From an uncultured Lachnospiraceae bacterium (lineage in GTDB: Bacteria; Bacillota; Clostridia; Lachnospirales; Lachnospiraceae), in assembly GCA_945919795.1 (NCBI GenBank), contig CAMEJJ010000004.1, positions 80,422 through 144,421 of the forward strand: 64,000 nucleotides of DNA. Direction: 5' to 3'. Below the pieces are notes generated by a model, which searched no databases, was not told where the DNA came from, and was given only the letters and a program-made list of their open reading frames with translations. Within the stretch, counting starts at the first letter, position 1. The number at the start of each line of letters is the position of its first letter. Shown here piece after piece: positions 17,171-26,181 of this stretch. The position numbers were made by a program, and so were the translations under genes.

Positions 17171-18112
17171 TTAAACCTCAATCAATGCTCCGCTCCAAGT
17201 AAGTCCTGCACCAAAGCCCACACACAAAACCTGCATTCCCGGTTTCAAAATTTCCTGTTCCTTCATCTCATCCAGTGCAATCGGAATACTGGCAGATGAT
17301 GTATTGCCGTAGCGGTCAATATTGATATAAAATTTGTGTTCATTTCCGGGATATTTTTTCTGTACATGTCTGATAATCCGTTCATTCGCCTGATGACAGA
17401 CGATATAATCAATCTCATCGATGGTCTTTTGTGCTTCTTTAAGTGTCTCCTTAACCGCCTGTGCGAGAGCTCCCGTTGCAAAACGGAATACCTTGGATCC
17501 ATCCATCTTGACATATCCTTCTCCCATGCCGACACCGACACAGCTTAAAGCATCCATATCACCCCGGCACCAGCTTTTTTGGATATAGTCCCCATCGGAT
17601 TTTTCGACAATAGCTGCTGCCGCACCGTCACCAAACAGGATACAGGTGCTTCGGTCCGTATAATCAATAATGCGGGAAAGCTTCTCACTTGCCACAACTA
17701 AAACATACGGTTTTTCCATGGAATAAAGCAGTCCCTGCGCAGTCTGCAGGGAAAATAAAAATCCGCTACATGCCGCATAGATATCAAATGCAACAATTTC
17801 CTCCGGAATTTCCAGTTTTTGCTGAATCATACATGCAACAGCCGGAAACAAATGCTCCGAAGTAGATGTTGCTACGAGCACTGCACCGATTTCATTTTTA
17901 TCAATACCGGCTGCTTTGACAGCCTTTTGTGCAGCTTCGATGGCCAGTGACACACAGGTTTCCTCTTCACATTGATAGCGACTTTTTATTCCTGTTCTGG
18001 TAACAATCCACTCATCATTGGTATCTACCATCTTACTTAAATCTTCGTTGGTAATTACCTTTTGGGGAAGCGCACGCCCTGTTGCCACAATACGTATTCC
18101 TTTTCCTTTCAA
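17171..18112 (-). CDS. fabH: 3-oxoacyl-ACP synthase III (initiating condensing enzyme)
   Basis: Protein of 313 residues that joins acetyl- or branched acyl-CoA to malonyl-ACP to start chains. The catalytic cysteine is in YAACSGFLFS (Cys115), the histidine is in CHQANERI, and the asparagine is in YGNTSSASIP. The N-terminus has the typical GRALPQKVITNEDLSKMVDT. It lies between accA and fabK with short gaps. As the first committed step it is a usual control point, but control here appears to act on the whole operon at the acpP promoter. Confidence 0.96.
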   Translation of the reverse strand: MKGKGIRIVATGRALPQKVITNEDLSKMVDTNDEWIVTRTGIKSRYQCEEETCVSLAIEAAQKAVKAAGIDKNEIGAVLVATSTSEHLFPAVACMIQQKLEIPEEIVAFDIYAACSGFLFSLQTAQGLLYSMEKPYVLVVASEKLSRIIDYTDRSTCILFGDGAAAAIVEKSDGDYIQKSWCRGDMDALSCVGVGMGEGYVKMDGSKVFRFATGALAQAVKETLKEAQKTIDEIDYIVCHQANERIIRHVQKKYPGNEHKFYINIDRYGNTSSASIPIALDEMKEQEILKPGMQVLCVGFGAGLTWSGALIEV

Positions 18113-18130
18113 GGTTCATTCCTTTCCGAA

Positions 18131-18910
18131 TTAATCATTCATATGATCAATTTCTCTGAATTTTTGATATCTGGTCTCAACCAGTGCTGTCTTATTCATT
18201 TTCATCAGTCTGTTTAATTCTCTTAAAAGCATACTGTCCAATGCTAAAAACATTTTTTTCCCTTCCGGGATAATGGCGTCAATCAGACCGAATTGTTTCA
18301 GATCCTGCGCCGTCAGTTTCATGGCGTCGCTTGCCTCGGATGCCCGTTTTGCATCCTTATATAAAATGCTGGCAAATCCTTCCGGAGAAAGAATGGAATA
18401 TACTGCATTTTCCAACATCCATACCCGGTCAGACACCGCTAAAGCCAACGCGCCACCGCTACTGCCCTCTCCTGTAATGATGGCAATGGAAGGTGTCTGC
18501 ATGGCACTCATAAATGCTAAATTCTCTGCAATTGCATTACTTTGACCATTCGATTCGGCTTCCATTCCCGGATAAGCGCCCGGTGTATCAATAAACGTAA
18601 TCACGGGACGACCAAACTTTTCGGCCTGAACCATAAGTCTTTTGGCCTTTCTGTATCCCTCCGGAGAAGTCATCCCAAAATTATATGCAATCTGTTCCTC
18701 TGTCGTTTTTCCTTTGTGATGTCCGATTACAGTAACGGGAATATCATGAAACATGGCAATTCCCCCTACAATCGAAGGATCATCACGATAGAGACGATCG
18801 CCGTGAAATTCGATAAATCCGTCAAAAAGTGTCCGGATATAATCATAAATTCCGGGGCGGTCCTTGCTTCTTGCTAACTGAACCTTTTCATAAGAACTCA
18901 TTGTCTGCAT
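18131..18910 (-). CDS. accA: Acetyl-CoA carboxylase carboxyltransferase, alpha subunit
   Basis: Protein of 259 residues with the AccA crotonase-like fold: FIEFHGDRLYRDDPSIVGGI, the conserved TPGAYPG and the oxyanion-forming GEGSSGGALAL segments. It lacks the roughly 50-residue N-terminal helix of the E. coli protein, which is normal for clostridial AccA. With AccD it transfers the carboxyl group from biotin to acetyl-CoA. The start has AAGGAG eight bases upstream and is 12 bases after accD. Confidence 0.96.
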   Translation of the reverse strand: MQTMSSYEKVQLARSKDRPGIYDYIRTLFDGFIEFHGDRLYRDDPSIVGGIAMFHDIPVTVIGHHKGKTTEEQIAYNFGMTSPEGYRKAKRLMVQAEKFGRPVITFIDTPGAYPGMEAESNGQSNAIAENLAFMSAMQTPSIAIITGEGSSGGALALAVSDRVWMLENAVYSILSPEGFASILYKDAKRASEASDAMKLTAQDLKQFGLIDAIIPEGKKMFLALDSMLLRELNRLMKMNKTALVETRYQKFREIDHMND

Positions 18911-18922
18911 ACTTTCGTCTCC

Positions 18923-19762
18923 TTACAAATGCATCTGCAAAATGGAAGATAAGGTATCCCGAAAATCTTTCCGTTCTACAATACAATCAATCATTCCATG
19001 CTCTAACAAAAATTCGGCTCTCTGAAATCCTTCCGGCAATGTCTGTCCGATGGTCTGTTCAATAACCCTCGGTCCTGCAAAGCAGATTAAAGCCCCCGGC
19101 TCTGCCAGGATAATATCTCCCAGACTGGCATAACTGGCACTCACGCCGCCTGTCGTGGGATTGGTCAGACAGGATATGAACAATCCGCCTTTACGTTTAA
19201 ACTGTTCGATTGCCGCAGCCGTTTTTGCCATCTGCATTAAGGAAAACAAGCCCTCCTGCATTCTGGCACCTCCGCTGGCACTGAAAATAATGAGCGGGAG
19301 GTTTTTCTTTTTCGCATATTCTGTCAGGCGGACAATTTTTTCTCCGACTGCCGTTCCCATACTGCCCATCAGAAACCGGCCATCCAACACGCCAATGGCA
19401 ACCTTTCGATTATCGATTTTGCCGACGCCTGCCAAAAAAGCATCCTGCATTCCCGTTTTTCTCCGGTTTAACTGCAGTTTTTCCTCATATCCGTCAAAAT
19501 CAAGCGGATCCTTGGTTATAATCTGTGCAAATAATTCTTTAAAACTGTTTTCATCCAGAATATATGCCACGCGTTCTTTTGCCGGAACCGGCATATAGGC
19601 ATGACAAGACGGACATATGTATTGATTTTCTTTCCACTCGCCGGAATAATACTCCATCTTACACTTGGGGCAGGCCTTTATTTTCTCCTGTCCGCGTTTT
19701 CTTTTCTGAGCCATCCGGTCCCACATTATTTTACGCTGAGAAAATATATCATTCAACAACAT
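18923..19762 (-). CDS. accD: Acetyl-CoA carboxylase carboxyltransferase, beta subunit
   Basis: Protein of 279 residues. A zinc ribbon at about residues 31-53 is formed by CPKC and CPSCH, as in bacterial AccD. The crotonase-fold part follows, with SASGGARMQEG and the PTTGGVSASYASLGD segment that binds CoA. The ATG overlaps the accC 3' end by 14 bases, with AGGAAGG upstream. Confidence 0.96.
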   Translation of the reverse strand: MLLNDIFSQRKIMWDRMAQKRKRGQEKIKACPKCKMEYYSGEWKENQYICPSCHAYMPVPAKERVAYILDENSFKELFAQIITKDPLDFDGYEEKLQLNRRKTGMQDAFLAGVGKIDNRKVAIGVLDGRFLMGSMGTAVGEKIVRLTEYAKKKNLPLIIFSASGGARMQEGLFSLMQMAKTAAAIEQFKRKGGLFISCLTNPTTGGVSASYASLGDIILAEPGALICFAGPRVIEQTIGQTLPEGFQRAEFLLEHGMIDCIVERKDFRDTLSSILQMHL

Positions 19763-21113
19763 GACTTTGTAATCCTTCCTCTAACCAGCTTTCGATTTCC
19801 CGATGGTTCTTTTCCCAAAATCCGGTATTATACTGCCCTTTGATAAAATCCGTCTGATAGGTCAAAAGGTGCATAAACTCTGCATTGGTTTCAATTCCGT
19901 CAATCACAAGTTCTTCTAAACAACGGCGCAGTCTGCGGATGACTTCCAATCTCGTCTTTCCGCTGACAATAATCTTTGCTATCATCGAATCATAAAATGG
20001 GCCTACTTCATAACCGGAAAACAAATGACTTTCCACACGTACACCGTTACCGGCCGGAAAATGTAGGAAATTAATTTTTCCGGGACCTGCTGCATTGATG
20101 CGGCATTCTATCACATGCTTTTGAAGCGCAATATCATCCTGTGTCATGTTTAACCTCATGCCGGCTGCAATCCGGATCTGTTCTTTGATCAGATCCATTC
20201 CGGTCATCTCTTCTGTGACGGGATGTTCTACCTGAATGCGTGTATTCATTTCTATAAAGTAATAGTTTTTATCATCGTCAACAACAAACTCAACCGTACC
20301 GGCGCTATAATAGCCGGCAGCCTTTGCAGCCCGTACTGCCGTCCTTCCCATTTCCTCTCTTAATGAGGCATCTAAAAGCGGAGACGGAGATTCTTCTAAC
20401 AGTTTCTGATTATTTCTCTGGATGGAGCAGTCTCTTTCACCCAGATATACCGTATTTCCTTCTTTGTCTGCCAGTATCTGGATTTCCACATGATGCGGAT
20501 TCACAATCAGTTTTTCCAAATACATATCATCGTTTCCAAACGCAGCCAGAGCTTCTGCTTTTGCGGTTTTTAGAGCATTTTCCATCTCATCTTTGGCAAA
20601 AACCCGACGCATTCCCTTGCCGCCGCCACCGGCAGAGGCTTTCAGCAAAACAGGATATCCTATCGTTTCAGCAACTGCCTGTGCCTGTTCTACCCCGGTA
20701 ATCAATTCCTTAGAACCCGGTACAACCGGAACCTCATTTGCCATCATCAGTTTTCTGGCGGACTGCTTATCACCCATATTCTGAATGATATCTGCAGATG
20801 GTCCGATAAAAACAATGCCGTTTTCTTCACACTTTCTGGCAAAATCAGCATTTTCGGACAAAAAACCGTATCCCGGATGAATGGCATCACATTCCATGCG
20901 CAAAGCTGTTTCAATTAGAACATCCTGTCTCAAATAACTTTCGGAAGCCTTAGCCGGTCCGATACAGACCGCATGTGTAGCAAGCATAACAGGAAGCGAC
21001 TTTTCATCTGCTGATGAATAGACCACCACAGATTCAATCTGCATTTCCCTGCAACAGCGAATGATGCGTACCGCAATTTCACCTCTGTTGGCAATTAAAA
21101 TTCTTCTAAACAC
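19749..21113 (-). CDS. accC: Biotin carboxylase subunit of acetyl-CoA carboxylase
   Basis: ATP-grasp enzyme of 454 residues that carboxylates the biotin on AccB. It opens with FRRILIANRGEIAVRIIRC. The glycine-rich ATP loop is KASAGGGGKGMRRV. HHVEIQILAD, RDCSIQRNNQKL, and the active-site FIEMNTRIQVEHPVTE are all present. Translation begins at GTG with GGGAG six bases upstream. Its length shows a stand-alone carboxylase, not a pyruvate carboxylase fragment. Confidence 0.97.
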   Translation of the reverse strand: MFRRILIANRGEIAVRIIRCCREMQIESVVVYSSADEKSLPVMLATHAVCIGPAKASESYLRQDVLIETALRMECDAIHPGYGFLSENADFARKCEENGIVFIGPSADIIQNMGDKQSARKLMMANEVPVVPGSKELITGVEQAQAVAETIGYPVLLKASAGGGGKGMRRVFAKDEMENALKTAKAEALAAFGNDDMYLEKLIVNPHHVEIQILADKEGNTVYLGERDCSIQRNNQKLLEESPSPLLDASLREEMGRTAVRAAKAAGYYSAGTVEFVVDDDKNYYFIEMNTRIQVEHPVTEEMTGMDLIKEQIRIAAGMRLNMTQDDIALQKHVIECRINAAGPGKINFLHFPAGNGVRVESHLFSGYEVGPFYDSMIAKIIVSGKTRLEVIRRLRRCLEELVIDGIETNAEFMHLLTYQTDFIKGQYNTGFWEKNHREIESWLEEGLQSHVVE

Positions 21114-21123
21114 AATATACTCC

Positions 21124-21579
21124 CTATTTCATTTTCATAAGCACCTGATGATACTCTACGAAGCTCTGATCCTGTACCCAAATCTCTTCCACAACTCCGT
21201 CCTCATCAGCCACAACCTCATTCATCAGCTTCATGGCTTCAATAATGCCAATCACATCCCCTTTCTTTACGGACTGACCAACCTCTACAAAAGGTTTCTC
21301 ATCCGGTGAAGGAGAAGCATAAAAGGTTCCGACAATCGGTGCAACAATTTCCTTTAAATTTGCATCACCAGCCGTCTGCACACTTTCAATTGTTTGTGCT
21401 TCCAACTGATTTTGGTTATCATCTGCAATTCTGTCTGCAGACATCGCGGGCTTACTTCCATTCTGCGCTCCTGCTTCTTTTTTCATATGAAGTTTCACGC
21501 CCTGGAATTCTATTTCCAAATCGTTTATGCCCGATGTTTCAAAACGATCCCATAATTCATAAATCTGTTTTAATTCCAT
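21124..21579 (-). CDS. accB: Biotin carboxyl carrier protein of acetyl-CoA carboxylase
   Basis: Protein of 151 residues. The biotinyl lysine is in IEAMKLMN (Lys117), inside a C-terminal lipoyl-type barrel that has the bacterial thumb segment (ASPSPDEKPFVEVG). A polar linker (about residues 40-75) joins the N-terminal helix region to this barrel. It lies between acpP and accC. In many Clostridia fabZ sits between accB and accC; here the two are only 10 bases apart. Confidence 0.96.
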   Translation of the reverse strand: MELKQIYELWDRFETSGINDLEIEFQGVKLHMKKEAGAQNGSKPAMSADRIADDNQNQLEAQTIESVQTAGDANLKEIVAPIVGTFYASPSPDEKPFVEVGQSVKKGDVIGIIEAMKLMNEVVADEDGVVEEIWVQDQSFVEYHQVLMKMK

Positions 21580-21597
21580 GTCATCACCAACAGAAAA

Positions 21598-21828
21598 CTA
21601 TGCTGTCTTTTCTGTAATAAAATCTACAATGTTCTGTACAGTTACAAATCCCTGTAATTCTTCCATTTCAATTGTAATTCCATATTCTTCTTCCAAAGCC
21701 ATGCTTAATTCTGTTGCATCCAAAGAATCAATTCCTAAGTCCTCTTTTAAATTGGCCTCAAGTTTCACCTGATCCTCATCGCAGCTGATTGTATCAACAA
21801 TAATTTCTTTTACTTTTTCGAATACCAT
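21598..21828 (-). CDS. acpP: Acyl carrier protein
   Basis: Acidic 76-residue protein with the phosphopantetheine serine in LGIDSLDATEL (Ser35). It carries acyl chains for the enzymes encoded downstream and is made active by a transferase such as the one at 3854..4486. The ATG at 21828 has AAAGGAG eight bases upstream and gives the standard ACP length. A TTG six codons earlier would put the Shine-Dalgarno in the coding region. It is the first gene of the fab operon. Confidence 0.97.
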   Translation of the reverse strand: MVFEKVKEIIVDTISCDEDQVKLEANLKEDLGIDSLDATELSMALEEEYGITIEMEELQGFVTVQNIVDFITEKTA

Positions 21829-21850
21829 TTTCGTATCTCCTTTCAAACAA

Positions 21851-21918
21851 TTTAGTTAAAATTATTTAGTTAAATTTATTTACGACGTCATTATATAGAA
21901 TCAATATATAGATGTCAA
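21851..21918 (-). promoter_or_regulatory. fab operon promoter with two TTTAGTTAAA operator candidates
   Basis: On the minus strand a perfect consensus promoter is present: TTGACA (21913..21918) and TATAAT (21890..21895) with a 17-base spacer. Downstream of the predicted start, in the leader, the near-palindrome TTTAGTTAAA occurs twice (21851..21860 and 21865..21874, plus-strand reading), 14 bases apart and within longer AT-rich matching flanks. A promoter this strong needs repression, and the MarR-family protein at 11552..12016 is the obvious candidate. That pairing is inferred. Confidence 0.8.
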
Positions 21919-22024
21919 TAGTTTTTTTTAAAAATCTTACTCAATCTTTACCCCCCACTGATGGCAGATTTTACAATGCCGAATTATAGTGAAAGTGAAC
22001 TAGAAAAGTGGGAGAATCGATATT

Positions 22025-23818
22025 ATGGGTAAAAATAGTAAATCTACCAATAAAGAACAACTGAATAAAATTATCGAAGAGAAAAAAGTCTATCCGGTCT
22101 ATCAACCGATTGTTTCATTAAAAACAGGGGAAATTATGGGCTATGAAGCACTTTCCCGTATTTGTCTCGAGCCATGTAATTTTAATGTAGAAGAAATGTT
22201 TTCCTATGCGGAACAATTCTGTTGCCTCTGGAATTTGGAATATATCTGCCGGAAAAAAGCACTCAAAGAAATCAAAGGAGACCTTGGAAACCGAAAGTTG
22301 TTTTTAAATGTCAGTCCCAACATCTTTCATGATAACCGTTTTAAAGAGGGAATGACCAAAGAATATTTAGACCGCTATCACATTTCCCCCGACCAGATTG
22401 TCTTTGAAGTTGGGGAACGCACCGACATCAAAGAAATACCTACCTTTCAAAAAACGATTCTCCATTATGAAAAACAGCATTATCAGATTGCTATCGACGA
22501 TTTTGGAAAAGGCTATGCCGGATTTAACCGCGTCTACTTTCTTCATCCGCAATACGTCAAAATTGACATTTCACTCATCAGCGGTATTAAACAGGATACG
22601 GTAAAAAGCTCACTGGTAGAAGGTTTTGTGAAATTCTGCAGAAATGAAAACATCTATCTGATTGCAGAAGGAATTGAAACAGAAGAAGAATTAAAAAAAC
22701 TTATTGAACTCGGCGTGGACTATGGACAAGGGTATTTTCTTGGTAAGCCGGATAAAAAGTTAGGTGCAATACCGTCAGAGATTAAGAAAATCATTAAAAA
22801 AACGCAAAAGAATTCTCTTGCACCCTCAAATCCGCCTTCTTTTTTCGGCACCATCGGAAACATCTGTCAAAAGCGCGGAACGACTTCTTCAGATACCAAA
22901 GCACTTGCCGTATTCGAATACTTCCAGAAACATCCGGAAATATCTGAAATCTGTGTGACGGATAAAAACCAGAAGGTCTGCGGACTTTTAACAAAATCCT
23001 ATGTAGATAACTGTTTCGGTGGTATGTATGGCTTTTCTTTGTACAGCCGTTTTACCGTTGCCGAACTGCTCAATAAAGATTATCTGGAGGTGGATTATAG
23101 GCTTCCCATTGAGATGGTTGCTCGTCTCGCCTTAATCAGACCCAATCATATGCTTTATGATGCCATTATCGTTTCTGATGCAGGAACCTATATCGGCATT
23201 GTCACCGTAAAAGATTTACTGGAGGCCTCTGTTTCCATTCAGGTGGAACGAGCCTTGAACACCAATCCTCTCACACATCTTCCCGGAAATATGCAAATTG
23301 AACATCAGATATCACAGAGACTCTTTTCCAAAGATATGTTTTCCATCCTCTATCTGGATCTGGATAATTTTAAATCTTATAACGATGCATATGGATTTGA
23401 AAACGGCGACCTGATGATTAAAGCAATGGCAAAATGCATGGAAGATGCATGCAGAAACCAGGAGTTTATCGGTCACATCGGCGGAGATGATTTTGTCATC
23501 ATTTCAGACGACTACAATTTGGAAGAGGTTTTTAACCGTGTTGTGGAAAGTTTCCATCTCTGTCTGGAAAATCTATATTCCGAAGAAGACTACCAAAACG
23601 GATATATTCATTCCCGCAATCGACGCGGTGAACCGGAAACCTTTCCCCTGGCTTCTATCTCCGGCGCATTATATACAAACGAAAAAATCTCGGTCAACAG
23701 CGTCACGGATTTTTCCTATAAAATCGCTCTTACCAAAAAACGCTGTAAAAACCATGTCGGCGACTATCTGCAAAAAACTGAGGACATCCTGTTTCCGAGT
23801 GAGCAGGAAGTAGTATAA
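22025..23818 (+). CDS. EAL-CBS-GGDEF protein, cyclic-di-GMP turnover
   Basis: Protein of 597 residues. The N-terminal EAL domain (about 1-250) keeps the motif in GYEALSR (residues 41-43), the IDDFGKGYAG metal motif near 157 and an AEGIETEEEL segment, so phosphodiesterase activity is likely. A CBS pair spans about 295-405. The C-terminal GGDEF domain has LDLDNFKSYND and the signature as GGDDF (about 485-489); the Asp for Glu change makes cyclase activity doubtful, and the domain may instead sense GTP. No membrane segment is seen, so it should be cytosolic. GGGAG lies ten bases before the ATG. It is alone on the plus strand. A link to pilus control is possible but not shown. Confidence 0.9.
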   Translation: MGKNSKSTNKEQLNKIIEEKKVYPVYQPIVSLKTGEIMGYEALSRICLEPCNFNVEEMFSYAEQFCCLWNLEYICRKKALKEIKGDLGNRKLFLNVSPNIFHDNRFKEGMTKEYLDRYHISPDQIVFEVGERTDIKEIPTFQKTILHYEKQHYQIAIDDFGKGYAGFNRVYFLHPQYVKIDISLISGIKQDTVKSSLVEGFVKFCRNENIYLIAEGIETEEELKKLIELGVDYGQGYFLGKPDKKLGAIPSEIKKIIKKTQKNSLAPSNPPSFFGTIGNICQKRGTTSSDTKALAVFEYFQKHPEISEICVTDKNQKVCGLLTKSYVDNCFGGMYGFSLYSRFTVAELLNKDYLEVDYRLPIEMVARLALIRPNHMLYDAIIVSDAGTYIGIVTVKDLLEASVSIQVERALNTNPLTHLPGNMQIEHQISQRLFSKDMFSILYLDLDNFKSYNDAYGFENGDLMIKAMAKCMEDACRNQEFIGHIGGDDFVIISDDYNLEEVFNRVVESFHLCLENLYSEEDYQNGYIHSRNRRGEPETFPLASISGALYTNEKISVNSVTDFSYKIALTKKRCKNHVGDYLQKTEDILFPSEQEVV

Positions 23819-23916
23819 AAACTCCCTAGTCAGATTTACAATCCCAGAAGGAATATATAAAAAAACGAATATATTGTGCTTGCAGACGCTCTACAGCATT
23901 TCTCACTTTTTTCGCA

Positions 23917-24180
23917 GCTTTCTATACACAGCAAGTCGTCCTTGCAGAAAATGATATATCTTTGTCCGCCGGCTTTTGCGAGGTTTTGTGACTTTCTTAG
24001 CGGCATGGCGAGCAAAAATAATGCCCGGTTTCAACTGTCTGAAGACGAAGTCTGAGTTTTGAAACCGGGCATTTCATATATTTTTGTGAGCATGTCGCTT
24101 AGAAAGTCTAAAAACCGAAGTACGAGGCGGCAAAGATAGATAATTTTCTGCAAGGACGACTTGCGTATCGCATAGAAAGC
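23917..24180. repeat. Long imperfect palindrome (264 bp), copy A of the CCCGGTTTCAA family
   Basis: The two halves fold on each other along almost the whole length. The ends GCTTTCTAT and ATAGAAAGC match. A perfect 22-base arm pair lies at 23931..23952 and 24143..24164. Inner arms GACTTTCTTAGCGGCATG and CATGTCGCTTAGAAAGTC pair with two mismatches. The core TGCCCGGTTTCAA / TTGAAACCGGGCA closes a loop with an AGAC-GAA-GTCT mini-hairpin. It fills the space between the convergent EAL gene and the phoR-like gene and ends one base from the phoR stop codon. The remaining bases 23819..23916 hold nothing recognisable. Confidence 0.85.
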
Positions 24181-24181
24181 A

Positions 24182-25504
24182 TCAAAATACCACTTCGATG
24201 GTGGTCCCCACTCCCGGTGCACTGTCTAACAAAATCTTTGCATCATGCAGTTCCACGATATGTTTGACAATCGCCAGTCCAAGTCCGGTTCCTCCCGTTG
24301 CCTTGGATCTGCTCTTATCCACGCGGTAAAAACGTTCAAACACTCTTTCCTGGTCGGAGGCCGGAATACCAATTCCATCGTCCTTTACAATCAAAACCGG
24401 CCGGTCTTTTTTAATCACGCGCACAATGACCTTACCACCCGGATTATTGTACCGAATTCCGTTCTGAACCAAATTTTCCGTCAGTTCCCGTATCATATCT
24501 TTGTTCCCCCGGATCATACAATGCTCGCCGGAAAACTCCAGCGAAATGTCCTTTCCGGCTGCACCGACTTTCAATCCCTCCATAAATTCATTGACCGCAT
24601 CATAGAGATCAAATTCACTAAACTGCGGTTCCTTTTCACTCCGATCCAGTTCCGAAAGTCGAATGATGTCATTGATTAATGCCAGAAGGCGATCGGAATT
24701 TTTGATAATTTCCTGGTAAAAGTGTTGTTTCTGATCTTCGGATACCATACCGCCTTGCAAGAGTTCAGCATATCCTGATATTGCCGTAAGCGGTGTCTTT
24801 AATTCATGCGATACATTAGCTGTAAAATCCTGTCTCGCTTTGGCCGCGGATAAAATATCCGTATGCTGCTTGCGAATGGTATTCGCAAACGGCTCCAGTT
24901 CCTTATAAGGTGTCTCTAATCCTGCATCTTCAATATGTTCTCCCATGGTCTCAATCGGCTTAATCAACTGTCTTGTCAGTACCGTAGAAAAAACAACGCA
25001 AATACTCATAATGCCGAGAATAATCAATAACGCAAGAGGAGCTGCCGATACAAATACTGCCCAGATACTGTCCGTATCCGTTGCGACACGAAGCACCGTT
25101 TCGTTATCCAGTAAAATAGCATAATAAAAGGTATTGCGGTTCATGGTATCAGATCTTCTGACAGACTCTCCTTCCCCATATAAAAAAGCATCTCTGATTT
25201 CCGGTCTGTCTAAATGATTTTCCAATGCCAAGGCATCCGTATCATTATCATAAAGAACCGTTCCGTCTGACGCAATCCAGGTCACACGAAGCTCATCCAT
25301 ATTGGTAGACAAATCAATTTGTTCCGTATCCTCATTCACCGCTTCAAAATAATGCGTATCTTTTAATAATTTTGCACTGACTGACAAATCACGTTTTACC
25401 TGATCGGTAAAAAGGCCATAAAAAATGGAAGTAATCCCAACCATGGTAATAATAATTGCAAGTATTGCAATCCCAATCATTCGGGTATTAATCTTTTTTT
25501 TCAT
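24182..25504 (-). CDS. phoR: PhoR-like sensor histidine kinase
   Basis: Membrane kinase of 440 residues: first membrane helix at about 8-32, an extracellular domain of about 130 residues, second helix around 165-190, a short HAMP-like linker, the phosphoacceptor His in SHELKTPLTAISGY (near 230) and an ATPase domain with DDGIGIPASDQERVF and GGTGLGLAIVKH. It overlaps the response regulator gene as ATGA, and both close a phosphate operon, so it is taken as the sensor of phosphate status through PstSCAB and PhoU. It is the last gene before palindrome copy A. Confidence 0.88.
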   Translation of the reverse strand: MKKKINTRMIGIAILAIIITMVGITSIFYGLFTDQVKRDLSVSAKLLKDTHYFEAVNEDTEQIDLSTNMDELRVTWIASDGTVLYDNDTDALALENHLDRPEIRDAFLYGEGESVRRSDTMNRNTFYYAILLDNETVLRVATDTDSIWAVFVSAAPLALLIILGIMSICVVFSTVLTRQLIKPIETMGEHIEDAGLETPYKELEPFANTIRKQHTDILSAAKARQDFTANVSHELKTPLTAISGYAELLQGGMVSEDQKQHFYQEIIKNSDRLLALINDIIRLSELDRSEKEPQFSEFDLYDAVNEFMEGLKVGAAGKDISLEFSGEHCMIRGNKDMIRELTENLVQNGIRYNNPGGKVIVRVIKKDRPVLIVKDDGIGIPASDQERVFERFYRVDKSRSKATGGTGLGLAIVKHIVELHDAKILLDSAPGVGTTIEVVF

Positions 25505-26169
25505 TCAATCACATATCCTACATTTCTGACTGTTCTGATTCGGGAACCATAGTCTCCCAGTTTTTGTCTGAGTGTTTTAATATGCATATCCAGCGTTCTG
25601 GATTCACCTTCATAGCTGATTCCCCAGATGTGATCCATGATAGTATCTCTGGACATTACCATACCTTTGTTGATCAAAAGCAGTTGCAACAGTTCATATT
25701 CTTTAAAAGTCAGCTCAACAATTTCATCATCTACCCTGACTTCCCGCTTTTCATTGTTGATTGTAAGACCATCTAAAGACAAAGTCTTAATTTCCGGCGG
25801 CTCGGTTCTGCGAAGTAACGCCTTCACTCTCGTGATGAGTTCCATAACAGAAAACGGTTTCTTAATATAATCATCCGCTCCGTCTTCTAACCCTCTTACC
25901 AAATCCAGTTCGGTCGTTTTTGCCGTAACCATAATCACCGGCACTCTCTTAATGTCTGCGTTTTTTCGGATTTTTCTGACAATATCATAGCCACTCTCAT
26001 CCGGAAGCATAACATCCAATAAGATTAAGTCCGGAAAAACATCTTCCATTTTTTTATAAAAACTCTTTGCGTCCGGAAATCCCACAACCTTATGACCTGC
26101 ATTCATAAGAGCAAACTCTTCGATTTCCCGGATACTTTCATCATCTTCCACAATATATATCAATGACAT
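25501..26169 (-). CDS. phoB: PhoB/PhoP-type response regulator
   Basis: OmpR-family regulator of 222 residues. The receiver domain has the acidic pair in VEDDES, the phosphorylated Asp52 in LILLDVMLPDESG, a threonine in MVTAKT and the lysine in YIKKPFS. The winged-helix DNA-binding domain ends with RTVRNVGYVIE. The natural targets are the TTTACA direct repeats upstream of pstS and of the Na/Pi transporter gene, which have the 11-base spacing used by PhoB/PhoP. GAGGAG precedes the ATG by seven bases. Confidence 0.9.
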   Translation of the reverse strand: MSLIYIVEDDESIREIEEFALMNAGHKVVGFPDAKSFYKKMEDVFPDLILLDVMLPDESGYDIVRKIRKNADIKRVPVIMVTAKTTELDLVRGLEDGADDYIKKPFSVMELITRVKALLRRTEPPEIKTLSLDGLTINNEKREVRVDDEIVELTFKEYELLQLLLINKGMVMSRDTIMDHIWGISYEGESRTLDMHIKTLRQKLGDYGSRIRTVRNVGYVIE

Positions 26170-26181
26170 GTTCTTTCTCCT

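Noticed and set aside
23917..24180. Insertion sequence or transposon remnant
   Set aside because: The element is palindromic over its whole length with no transposase frame and no clear target duplication; a non-coding palindrome family fits better.
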